In this document: positions 10,301-23,200 of the stretch, one piece after another
Position numbering within the stretch: the first letter of the stretch is position 1
Layout of the letters: every line of letters starts with the position of its first letter
Assembly (NCBI GenBank): GCA_024449915.1
Contig: JAMZAV010001291.1
Span: 124,001-188,000, forward strand
DNA: 64,000 nt
Origin: Sweltsa coloradensis
Taxonomy: Eukaryota; Arthropoda; Insecta; Plecoptera; Chloroperlidae
Direction of reading: 5' to 3'
Notes under the pieces: generated by a model
Seen by the model: only the letters and a program-made list of their open reading frames with translations
Database searches by the model: none
What the model was told of the DNA's origin: nothing
Made by a program: the position numbers and the translations under genes

Positions 10301-13300
10301 CTAACTTAAGGTGGCTGTGCATGATAGATGTTTTTAAACCAATCACAACACAGATTTGCAGTGTTTACTTTTATCGCGCCAATGCTTGACATACAATAAC
10401 ATTCAGCATTCAGTAAGTAGGCCTAGCCTAGCTCTACTTAGGTAGCATTATAGAATTGATTGACTATAGACTGTACAGTTTATTAAACAATAATTGATGG
10501 TAAAAATAATAAACGTATTTATTTAAGACAACGTGACGTAAGCCTTACATAACCTCACATGGCCTAGCCCTAGCTGGGGCTAGGCCTAGTACCACAATAA
10601 ACGTTAATAATACTGACGGTCAGTTGACATTTCTGCACCAATCGATAGCCAAATGTTTTCTTTTATATTCTTATCTTTGTATAAAGACGAAGATTTTACA
10701 TATAGCAGTGGCCTTTTCATGAATTCGTTCAATAGCTTTTCATCGAACAATAGCTGATGTTCCTTGGGATCCATTTTTGCTGTTTGTTTACGTTTTCAAT
10801 CGGATATGACCGGAAATTGTCGGCTCGAGTCTCTCTCTGATTGGTTAAAAGCTTAATGTTAAGTTAGCTGCTAAGTAAAACCTTGGAGTTTGCAAACATT
10901 CGGTTGCTGATAAGTGTAAGTTAAAGGCTAAGTTTGGTCAGAACAGACGTGTTGTTTTCCATAAGACAAACCTTTAAGTTAGAGGCTAAGTTAGCTACTA
11001 AGTTGGTTGTGAATGGCCCTTTAGGCTAAGCACATTAGTTCACATAGGCCAACCACAGTTCACCAGTCTGATTTAGGGATAACATTGATTCCAAAAAATT
11101 GGAATCCATCATTGTGACCTAAGAATCGATTCGGAATCGATTCCCAAGAAAAAACTTTTTATTTGTACGTGCGCAGTTATTTTGTTGGTCATTTTCCGTG
11201 GAACACGTGATACGCGAAGATATTCCCACGGTCTTTTTTCGCGCAGCCCCTCCGCCCAATGCACGTCGAGGGGGGGGGGGGAGGCGATGCAATGCACTGG
11301 AGTTGTATTGCGGGTGGCATACGTCCAGGCGCTATTTCAAATGCAAGACTGTGAAAATAATGCGAGTGCTCTTTTTGAGATTGTATTTTCGGAAAAAAAC
11401 ATGCGCTACATTCGTGCCAATACGGTATTTGTTAGGGATGACATCGGGTACTCGGGTACCCGACTCCTACCCGACTCCGATTCAAAAAAAAAAAAAAAAA
11501 AAAAAATTTTTTTTTTTTTTAATTTTTTTAATGATAAATTGAATGAGATTGCACTTGTTGTCTCGTTAGTCGTTATCTTATCTCAAAACGTAAACATTAA
11601 AACATCAGCGAGAGTCTTGGCCGGGCCAAGAGACAAGCAAGCTAGCGGGTGGAGTTAGTTATTGGGATTTTAGGGCACAAAACATTAAAGTTAACAGTGC
11701 CCATCGAGGGTGGGGGGGGGGGGAACGGCCGGACAGCGTTGTGCAACTAGTGTAGTGGGCTAAAAATAACTTTTGCAAAAAAAAAAAATTATTGCGGATC
11801 GGGGAGTCGACTCCTACCCGGTTCCAAAGGCTCCGGAGTCGACTCCAATATTTACTACCCGATGTCATCACTAGTATTTGTATTTGATAATAATATTCAT
11901 AATTGTTAAACTGTTTTGGATCTTACCTGGTTGCAGGGTGACTAATTGTTGCAATAATGGGTAGGTCTACTCTTTCTTGGCTTGAGTTGTTGCTGAAAGA
12001 AAACATCCGTAATTCTTAATATGCAGCAGGTGGTCAAAGCGGTAGCCCTAAGTATCAATACAAAGAAACATGTTTATACCTTGAGAAATATACAACTGAT
12101 CTGATATACATTGGAGTGTCTGGTTGTCAACCTGTCAACCGTTCTCCAATGTGAACTAAACCAGCCATTAGGACCTTTTCCACAGTTTGAATAAAAATAA
12201 ATTGGGAATTCTCATCATGTAATGAAGGCTGATCTCTAATATGTAGGGCCTACAAGTATTTATGCAGGCATACTACAACCGTAAAATGCCATTGGTACAT
12301 TGTTACACACAAACATCTACAACAACAAAACAAATGAGCAAATTTACCCCTCCCCTCAACCAAAAGACCATTCAAAGTTACAAGTTAATTATGATATAGT
12401 TGACGATTGTAGTAGATGGTTTACAAAATCAGACAACCACACTTAAGTAAATCTCACCTTCCGGCCTCAGAGATGCTATCGTCAGTCTCACTAGATGTGT
12501 CTTTAATGGAGAAAATTTCGTCGGAACTAGAATTATGAAAGTTGTTCCCTTCACCGCTTGGTCCTGGTTCGCTGTTCTCCAGCCTTGAAACCGGTTGCTT
12601 TCCCCAACCTGAAACAAATATTTGCCGTGCAAAATAATTCCACCAACCCATGAAACAAGATACAAAAGTACTACAGTAGGACACACAACAACAGTACAAT
12701 ACAACAGTACAGCACAACAGTAGGATACTAATTTAGTAACAATAATTCTTATATGTCAAAATATCTAATTTGCGCAAGTTGTCTTCATTTCAAATAACCT
12801 TAAAGTATTGATTATGAGCTTATCAATGTGAGCCACTGAGCCTAGTATGGACATACAATAAAACTACAGTAAGAAATGCCATAGTCAAGGATAGAGTTGC
12901 CGTTCAATATGAATTTGAATGTTGATAACTGGACATGTGTATTTTTTATGTCAATCGATAATCAAATCAAATTATTATACTTCTTGCCATATTATTATGA
13001 TGACGACCGCGGACCTTTTGAAGTCCTTTTCTTCCTTTGATGGGTATACTATTCTCAGCCGCTCAAAACCGGGTTCTTCCACTCGTGATGTCTTTCACGG
13101 ACACAGCAGACAATAGGCCCTACACAGTGTCAATAGTCATTGATTCAAAGTTATCCATCGATAATATCAAAACAAAAAGAAAGAATCTGGGAGGATATAG
13201 AAAGAAATGGAGAGAGCTGGTAGAAATGCCTGTCATAGAAGACATCGAAGTAGATGAGGAGGTGTTGAGCCTGGCTAGCAAGCCCTGAAAGTCCACAGCC

Positions 13301-14186
13301 CAGGTGTTTGATTATTATTATTAATATTGATAATTGATCCGGGAAGATTTTATTGATTAAGGCTGGATGTCCCCATAGCGCTCTGTATGTGCAGAGGTCT
13401 ACTAATTATTTTTTTAAAGCACTTTCCTGTTGTCTAAAATCTTTCAAATTACTTTGAGGAACAGATGAAGGATTGAAATTTGTCATACTATTTTTACAAT
13501 TAGCATACATTGATTCGATTTTAAATGGGACAGACCTATATGCTAATTTCTCATAAGAAATGGACTGGATCATGAGATAAATGTGTGGTTTTCTCACACA
13601 ATATTTTAAATACTATTACCAGTTCCAAGAGTAAGTATCAATATTCTCATTAATATGGAAGACTATTAAATCAATATAAACAGTTTTCGCGCGTTTTACT
13701 AATGTACGTCTGTGAGCTCGCGCTCTGGGTTTTGTGGCAATATTAGGAACTCGTTGAACGTTCCTTCCAGACAGACAAAAGAGCAGCCGAAGAAAGGCGA
13801 GCCAAGCGGAGCTCTTGACCCTTTCACGGGTTGCAGTTCCAGGTAAAAGCAAAGTCTCTCGTCGTGTTATGAATGGCATGTGACTACAATGACTGTATAA
13901 ATTAGTTTTCAACTACCATGACCAGACAGCTTTTTCTAGACGAGTTCTGGATTTAGAATCTGTCAACTCAAATGTCCGATTTGAGTATCCTCTTTGGACT
14001 ACAGAACTATTACTTTTTAGCACATAGGCCCCCTACATACTAATAATCGAAAATACAGTTTTAACATTATAAATTTATATTGTAATTTATATTATTATAA
14101 TTTATAAAGTATTATATATATAATTTATTGGATGAGCGAAGCGAAGACTTCAATTTCACTGACCCCCCAAAAAATTTAGCTCCAAT

Positions 14187-14218
<32 letters not shown>

Positions 14219-17200
14219 TATTTTTGTCTGTTTGTTAGAGTAGGATTCAGCCTAGATTGAACGACCTTCAAAGTTGCATTTGTTTAAATCGGCATAACCA
14301 ACACAGAAAAAATAAAATAGCTAGCATCATTTTTCTACTCCGTGCGCTGCGTGCGTACGGCGAGGTCAACAAACAATAACAAACGGTATGTCAACAAACC
14401 ATTCCAAACGTTGGAGGTTATGTTTCATTAGGATACTGTCATTGCGTGTTATGTTTTGTCACCGAGTTGTTTTGGATATTAAAATTCTTTGTCTTATATT
14501 ATTGTTATTTTATTTTAATCAACACAATTCTATTTGCATAAAAATTGAACTAGGCCCTAGGGCAAGGATATACTTATAGCCTACACTTCGTTCTAGCCTA
14601 GCCTAGGGCCAGGCCTTCTATGCAATTCTCTTTGGGGGTTGGGGGGGGGGGGGGGGGGCAAGTCTAGGCCTAGCTTCAATATGCAGCCTATCTATGATGC
14701 AGCCTAGGCTAGCTAGATCTAGTCCTACATTGATAAAACAGGGAAAATTATTATGATATGTGTTCAATTTGGGGAAACTAGGCCTAGCCTAGGGCTACGA
14801 GTAGCCTAGCATCGGCCCAACCCAGGTAGTGTAGCCTAGGCCTAGGCCTAGTATTTATAGCCCTACCCCCCAAAAGGAGGAGGAAAGCCTTAGGTCTATA
14901 ACCGTTGTTTTGTACGTATTAACTGTTTAGGTATCTAGGCCCTACCTAATTGGTTGGCTTACTAGACTGTTTTTTTTCCCGCGGGCCCTATTAGTGCATG
15001 GCTTAGTGGCAAAGACCTACTTTACTTCAACATAAGACAATTGATAGACCTACTCATTTAATCAAGACTTAGGACGTGTCTGAACTATGTTCTCAGTCTC
15101 AGTCTCATTCTCATTCTCAGTCTCATTCTCAATCTCGGTCTCATTACTAGAAGTGTAACTTTCGGTCGTTTCTTGGTGGGAGTATCAACAATGCTATCAA
15201 CATCAAAACAAACAGACGAACAGCCGTGGAGTTGACACATGCAGGTGGCCGACTGATTGCGATCTTAACAGTACTTTAAAGTGTTTACATCACGTTTCCA
15301 TATCAAATTTGACTCTGTGCTATTAATTTCTATATTATTTATTACATTTAATAATTTATTTGGTTACTCAACGTGATTTGGAAGTGTTTAAGTTTGATCG
15401 TCTCCCGAGGCCGCCATTTTTTAGTAATAAGAATGAAAACGAGTGTGGTTATTTCGTTACTTGGTTTCATTCCCGTTCTCAGTCTCGATCTGGACCCTTC
15501 GTACATTGCTTCTGACGTCACCGATTATTGATGACGTAAAACTGAGAATGAGAATGAGACTGAGCCACGTTTTTCAAGCAATCAGACACGTCCTTAGGCT
15601 AGGGCCTACACAACATTAAAATATTATTAATTAATAATTAGTCAAGCCCAGAACTCAGAAGAGCAACCAAGTAAAGAAATTAGTCAGAAACAAGATTAAA
15701 GCAGACGACGTAGGCTTGGGCCTATCCATAGAGATCTGTGCCAAAGATCCTATTATTAGGTGCAGACGACAGGCCTTTAGTAATATTTTAGCTGATTGTA
15801 TGAAAGTGGTATTGGGAAGATCGCTCATTGGTCAATAAAATAAAACCATTGTTGTCAACTGTGAAAACGAATAATGACATGACATTTGTTTGTTATTTAT
15901 TACTTTTAATGAATTTGATCGTCCAGATTACATTAAATTAATCTTGGAAACAATAATTTAGTATTTTTATTTAATAATGCACCGTGTATAATTCATTAAT
16001 TTTTTTAAAAGTACATTTTCAATTAGACCTCCAATTTTGTTCTAGTGGTTTACATGAAAAAATGGCCGCCGAACAGTGTCAAAAGGTCATTCAAAGTTGT
16101 GTGATTCCTACTCTAGCAGGATTCCGGGCAAACGACACAAGCGATCTTGATGAAAATTTGAGGGGACCTTCGAAATCTCTGAACTTAGAGGTGTATTGTT
16201 TTTCGGTACAATCGAAGAAATATTTCATATGAATATCGTACTTTTACGATTTTTTTCAATTTTTAGTGCGATATTTTCGTGACATTTGGGCCGATTCTGA
16301 CCAAACGGGTGGGGCTACAATGTTCATATTATACATGGACATTAAGGTAATGGTGATGTTGTACCTTTTGAAAGAAAAAGTTGGAAAAGTTACCCAGAAT
16401 CCATGAAATAAAGCTTTTAATATAAGTTTTTTTACGGTTTAGTGCGATATTTTCGTGCCATTTGGGCCGATTATGACCAAATGGGTGGGGCTACAACGTT
16501 CATATTATACATGGACATTAAGGTTATGGTGATGTAGTACCTTTTGAAAGAAAAAGTTGGAAAAGTTAGCCAGAATCTATAGAAATAAAGATTTTAATGT
16601 AAGTTTTTTACGGTAAATAATAACATTTGACAAGTAGGCCTAGGGCCTAACAATAGAAACTTGGCAACAATCACCTACAATGCATAGGCAGTAAAGCAAA
16701 ACACTTGTAAAAGTAAAGATATCCCACGCAAACTAAAACTTAAAAAAAAGCTCATCCATCAACGCGGCGGGACTTTAGCGTTTTCCTAGTATTATAATTT
16801 TTTTATTATTAATTTATAGACAAACCGTATCATAAAGTGTTCTTAGAAATTGGTGTGGATGTAGGAAGAGGGGTCCTTCCAAATATGATCAACATTCATC
16901 AAATTATAAATGGATTACTTTTAATGAAATACCATGTCTCTTGATATAAGTGAAGAAATGATAGTAAATTCCATTGATTATATTGACTTGAGTAAAGAAA
17001 GAAAAATAATTACAATTATTATAAATGATATGATACAATTTTAGAAATACAATCGTTTGAATCGCATGTCTTTTGATATAAATGATAAAATAAAAATAAT
17101 TTACAGCGATTAGGTATATTGATATGAGTAAAGAAATTTGAATAGTCACAATTACTTTTCAATATGTTCACATATCGCTGGCCCACATCCCGACTGGTCT

Positions 17201-20200
17201 AACTCCAAATTCAGTAAATAATTTTTAGTGCACTCCAACAAATACACAACTAAACTAAAAGCAAACAACACGCTCTCACATGCACTCGCACTCCGCACTA
17301 GCACGCAAAGATGCTCATGATAAACCATATTTGGGTGAACTGAAAACTTATTTCGGTTCAAAACTCAAAGTGTGAAAACTAATTAGCAATTTCTGATAAT
17401 ATATCTTCTTCCGTGAATGTATACAATAATCGGTTACATAAATAGTAAGAAGTACAAAAACTGGACAGAATTAAACAATGGATGTATTGTAAGTGGATGA
17501 CCAAAACAAACTTTATTTACGTGGAAGTTTTTACAGCTTTCAGTCTCGTTTTGATAAGTGAAACCACGTGACCAAAATTATAATACATTTGGGGACGGAT
17601 TAACGTTTCCACGACGTCCGCGGTTGCCGTCGGCTGCGTAGTAAGAAAGGCGGCGCCGAGAAGCTATTAGGGAAAATCTGAAAATGATTCGCGAAAAACT
17701 CAATATTATAACAGTATGCCTTGTAATAATACGACGGTTATAATTCTCATATAATTAATAACTTTTCTGTAAACAATACATGAACAAGATATTTGTAAAG
17801 TGATTTCAATCGTTGGGTGATAAATTCCTAACTTATCACATGGATTAATAATGTCAAACAACCAAATAATGAATTAAAATTAAATACAATAATAGTGGGC
17901 CTATATTGAAATGACAACCGTAAAAAGTATAACTCTCATAGGGCCTACGTGAGTTCTGGTAGTGAGTCGTACCTTGGCAGGCGGCTGTCAATCTAATGTC
18001 TTTCAAAAGTGAAGTTTTAATTGGCATGGGGGAGGGGGGGGGGGGGAATTAGCCCGCTAAACTAGGCCTACTTAAAATTACTACCTCGTTACGTTTGTAA
18101 CAAATTTTTCTTCAAATTTAATTAGATTACGTAATGAGTCGATGAAGTACCTGATACTCGCATACTTTATAAAAATAAACACATAATTTTTTTTCGCTAT
18201 GCCAATGATCTTATGCAGGCATGGGAATATTAGTCCGTGGAACAAGCGTAAACACATTTCAAATCCGGAAACCAGCACCAAAATTTAGGAGCAGGTAAAA
18301 GACATATTTTAGAATGTTATTTTCACGGGGGACACGCATGGTAACAAATAAGTCACCTGTCATGGCGTCCACAAGATGGCCGCCAAAATAATTCTTAAAA
18401 TTGCTGTAACTCAAGAAGTAATCATCAGATTTGGAAAAACTTGGTTTTGTTTTATTCGGTTTTTAATGCTGTACAAAAATGTCATAGAAATTTTACCGTA
18501 AATACAATAGTTTTAATTATATTTATATATTATTACAATGTATTGCAATTATAGCACTTTTTGGTATATATATAATTATTTATACGTAGAACTCGCTAGA
18601 TTGTCATAAAATTTTCAGACTATACTAAAATAACGCCAATAAATCCAAAATTTTAAGTCCCGAAACGAAATTCTTCTAACTTTTTGATTAATTAATTAAT
18701 GAAATTAAGCATTAATTAAATCCCAATTAAAAGTTTCTTATTCACGTACCAAAGTCACGTTGTGTATCACACAAAAACAATATGACCACAATGAACCAAA
18801 AACATATAAGTTCCAACATTTAATTCCAATCACTTTCCTATTAATTCAATTAATTCAATTAATTAAAAATAATGACAATAATCTCAATTAATTTTGTAAA
18901 ATTAACACAATGTGGTCGACCTTGGAATCATTTTAAAGCTAGTTTTAAGGCGAATAAATGTAATGAAAAAATTAATTAATTAAATTAATTAATCACCGAA
19001 TTAATTACATTTTAGTTAAATAATCCCACTTTTGACATATGTATTGTTATGTATACCTAAAACTCGATCGATCGTCATAAAAATATACAACTTTACTGAC
19101 ATAAGGCCAATGAATCCGAATTGTCATGTCCCGAAACAAAATTCCTATAACTTACCGATTAATTAAGAAATTAAATGAAGAATAACTTATATCTTAATAA
19201 TTGTTATTGTCACTCAATAAACACAAACAAAATGCCAACAGAAGTATCAAATATAAACAATACAAGTGTAATTTTAAAAATTAAAAGTCCCAAAATTAAG
19301 TACATGCTACTTTCCCGTTAATTGAATAAATAAATTAATTAAATTAATTGATATAATCACCATGTGTTGTGTAAAATTAACACAGCCACACTGGGAACCA
19401 TTTGCATGCTTATTTTACGGGAAAATAATTTTGTGGGAAATTCAATTAACAGAAAAGTAGCATGAACTTAATTTTGGGACTTTTAATTTTTAAAATTATA
19501 CTTGCATTGTCTATATTTGATACTTCTGTTGGCATTTTGTTTGTGTTTATTGAGTGACAATAACAATTATTAAGATATAAGTAATTCTTCATTTAATTTC
19601 TTAATTAATCGGTAAGTTATAGGAATTTTGTTTCGGGACATGACAATTCGGATTCATTTACATTATGTTAGTAAAGTTGTATATTTTTATGACGATCGAT
19701 CGAGTTTTAGGTATATGTATCAATACATATGTCAAAAGTGGGATAATTTAACTAAAATGTAATTAATTCGGTGATTAATTTATTTATTTTATTAATTTTT
19801 TCATTTCATTTATTCGCCTTAAAACTAGCTTTAAAATGATTCCAAGGTCGACCACATTGTGTTAATTTTACAAAATTAATTGAGATTATTGTCATTATTT
19901 TTAATTAATTGAATTAATTGAATTAATAGGAAAGTGATTGGAATTAATTTTTGGAACTAATATTTTTTTGGTTCATTGTGGTCATATTGTTCTTGTGTGA
20001 TACACAACGTGACTTTGGTACGTGAATAAGAAACTTTTAATTGGGATTTAATTAATGCTTAATTTCATTAATTAATTAATCAAAAAGTTAGAAGAATTTC
20101 GTTTCGGGACTTAAAATTTTGGATTTATTGGCGTTATTTTAGTATAATCTCAAAATTTTATGACAATCTAGCGAATTCTACGTGTAAATAATTATATATA

Positions 20201-23200
20201 TACCAAAAAGTGCTATAATTGCAATACATTGTAATAATATATAAATTTAATTAAAACTATTGTATTTACGGAAAAATTTCTAGTGACATTTTTGTAGAGC
20301 ATTAAAAACCGAATAAAACAAAACCAAGTTTATCCAAATCTGATGATTACTTCTTGAGTTACAGCAATTTTAAGAATTATTTTGGCGGCCATCTTGTGGA
20401 CGCCATGACAGGTGACTTATTTGCTACCATGCGTGTCCCCCGTGAAAATAACATTCTAAAATATGTCTTTTACCTGCTCCTAAATTTTGGTGCTGGTTTC
20501 CGGATTTGAAATGTTCCTATAGTTTTAGCAGCTTGTTCCACGGACTATATAGTATTCTGGTCAAGCGTGTCATTGGATTTACAAAAGGTTTTTCAGACAA
20601 CAAAATATTCACATGTGACGAATTCTAAGGCGTATCGTTCGTCATGAAATAAGAAAAATAATTGGATGAGCGAAGCGAAGACTTCAATTTCACCGACCCC
20701 CCAAAAAATTTAGCTCGGGTGTTTTTTTTTTTTTTTTTTTTTTTTTTTTTGTTTTTTTGTCTGTTTGTTAACTCTCTACCAGACAAACGGCTTATCCGAT
20801 CTTGATGAAAATTTGACAGGACCTTCGAAATCTCTGAACTTAGAGGTGTATTGTTTTTGGGTACAATCGAAGAAATATTTCTCATGAATATCGTACTTTT
20901 ACGATTTTTTTCGATTTTTAGTGCGATATTTTCGTGACATTTGGGCCAATTCTGACCAAACGGGTGGGGCTACAACGTTCATATTATACATGGACATTAA
21001 CCCTTTTCGGTCGTATGTCGGCTGTCAGCCGACAAGGGTGTTTTGCACCCTATACTACACCCCCATGAATTTTTTTGAAAAATTGCTAAAAAAAAAATTT
21101 GAGACTTTTTTTTTTGAAATTTTTTTTGATGAAAATTTTTATATATTGCCCACTCATTTAAGTGTTTTAATGTACTTTCTACAGTAAACAGATCCACCGC
21201 CTTCTAAATAATAAACAAAAAATCCGACCCGAAAGGGTTAAGGTAATGGTGATGTAGTACCTTTTGAAAGAAAAAGTTGAAAAAGTAAGCCAGAATCCAT
21301 AGAAATAAAGCTTTTAATATAAGTTTTTTGATTTTTTGTGCGATATTTTCGTGCCATTTGGGCCAATTCTGACCAAACGGGTGGGGCAACAACGTTCATA
21401 TTATACATGGATATTAAGGTTATGGTGATGTAGTACCTTTTGAAAGAAAAAGTTGAAAAAGTTAGCCAGAATCCATAGAAATAAAGCTTTTAATATAAGT
21501 TTTTTACGGTAAATAATACCAATTGACAAGAAACAAAAGAAACTTGACAACATTCACCTACAATGCGTAGGCAGCAAAACAAAGCACTTGCAAAAGTAAA
21601 GATATCCCAAGCAAACTTTAAACTTTAAAAAGCTCATCCATCAACGCGGCGGGACTTTAGCGTTTTCCTAGTACTTATAGCAAGAAGAATTATACCTCCA
21701 GATTTTATACCGGGGTAAGCGACAATTACACACACAAGACTAAAATATAATATGCCATAAATCGAGTCTATGTTTGGCAATATTTGTCATTCATTTCACG
21801 CGATGTTGTTTGCCCTCTCATAGAACAGACGGCACGGCAGCATCCCAACTTAGGAACGAATACGGAGATAATGCACAGTTATTGACAGTAAGGCTAATTA
21901 CTTCTGATGAAAAGAGGTAATTATTAGGTCTTGTTGTTGATAATGAAATTGTATCACGCGCTTTGCAATCCGTTTTATTGATTGAATTATTGTAGGCTTA
22001 TTATCAAGTTGTCATTACCATTTTTAATTTTATTACACGTCGCTTACTAAGTACTAAGCTTAGAGGAGGTATAATACCAAGGATGCAACGTTGTTGTGGT
22101 TCTTTGTTTCTCTCCTGGACATCACGTAACATGTGTATTCAAAGGGAGACACACATGGGGTTTGTGTAAGACAAATAGTCAAATTTTGCCTGAAAATTTT
22201 AATTCAAAAGCTAGCTTCAACCGTATTTACTATATTGTGTACGATTTCTTCGGAAAATGCAACAATTTCCCTCATATTAATATGTTTTATGCACAAGCGA
22301 TAGTAAACAATGACAGGTGAATTATGAATTCAAGCCACCCTTTCAAGTTCTATTCAACTCCATTGCTTCCGTCCACAGGGCCGAGGTTCGGTGGCAGGGG
22401 TAGCGTGCAGCTGCGTCAAAGAATAAGCCCCATATCACTCTTTGAATTGGCTTTCAAGAACATGAACCTTTTGAGTAGATGCTCTTCTATTGTATGCCGA
22501 ATAGCCGGCGCGCACTGACCATCAAGAACATCCACCTTCATTCATAACTAATTTGTGAAATTATATATGAGATCAGCAACTCCTACACATTGGAAAATGT
22601 TTTTAATCGAAGTTCTAGGACCAAAATTAGCATTTCAACTTCCGACATCCTATTTGATGTGAAATGCCAATTTTCGTCGTAGAGATTCGATTAAAAACAT
22701 GTGGCAATGTGTACGAGTTGCTGATTTCATATATAATTTCTAAATTAGTAATTATTAAAAAAATGTGTTTATTAAGACAGGAATTTTCTTGTCGGTCAGC
22801 GCTCGCCGATTTGGCGTATACAATAGACAAGGCAGTGAGCTGGACGAAGGGTTATTGAAAGAAACAAGAATTTTAATGAGGTTGTCAGACTTCTTCTGTC
22901 AACCTCCCCATTCATCTTTTCTGTCGCCAGGTATGTCTGGTCTGTAGAGGTAGGGTCGGTACAGAAGATATCTGCTGCTTCAGTGCTCGAAAACGCAACT
23001 AGGTTGCGCTGGAGTAAAATCGACGCGAGAGGCATCTATTGGCAAAAGTTATTGATATTTTTGGAAAATAGACCGTTAATGGTCGTTTTAGGAAATAATC
23101 TTATCGATTACCAAATGGCAACCCAATACAAGAAGTACCATCTTAACATCACAATGAACATACCCTTTAAACCAACTTATTACATCACGGTGTCTCACTT

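Larger units (their letters stand above)
9276..11427. mobile_element. TIR DNA transposon, second copy, with two nested inserts
   Basis: Ends cgtattggcccgaatata and gtgccaatacggta match the inverted termini of the 2730 element. It lies in the opposite direction and shares its internal words (cacccgcaata-type block at 11290-11330, tagggcctaggcc junction). It carries the Helentron-like copy at 9477-10051, as the 2730 element does, plus an extra Harbinger-like insertion at 10152-11020. A hAT MITE sits just past its right end. Confidence 0.6.
14128..16789 (+). mobile_element. Helentron-like repeat (family A), copy 4, split by an insertion
   Basis: Starts TTGGATGAGCGAAGCGAAG, has the long T tract, is broken at 14237 in the word ctgtttgtt and resumes at 16116 with the word that normally follows. 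After that come two 175-bp units and the end gcgggactttagcgttttCCTAG followed by T. The break is filled by the element at 14238-16113. Confidence 0.62.

Noticed and set aside
11182..11658. 158-residue plus-strand frame
   Set aside because: It crosses the end of one transposon and the start of a hAT MITE and contains a poly-Lys tract from an A-run.
13037..13288. 83-residue plus-strand frame
   Set aside because: No known similarity; its end resembles purine-rich LINE 3' remnants.
13616..13912. 98-residue minus-strand frame within intron 9
   Set aside because: It ends near a possible donor but has no acceptor and its phase does not fit exons 9 or 10.
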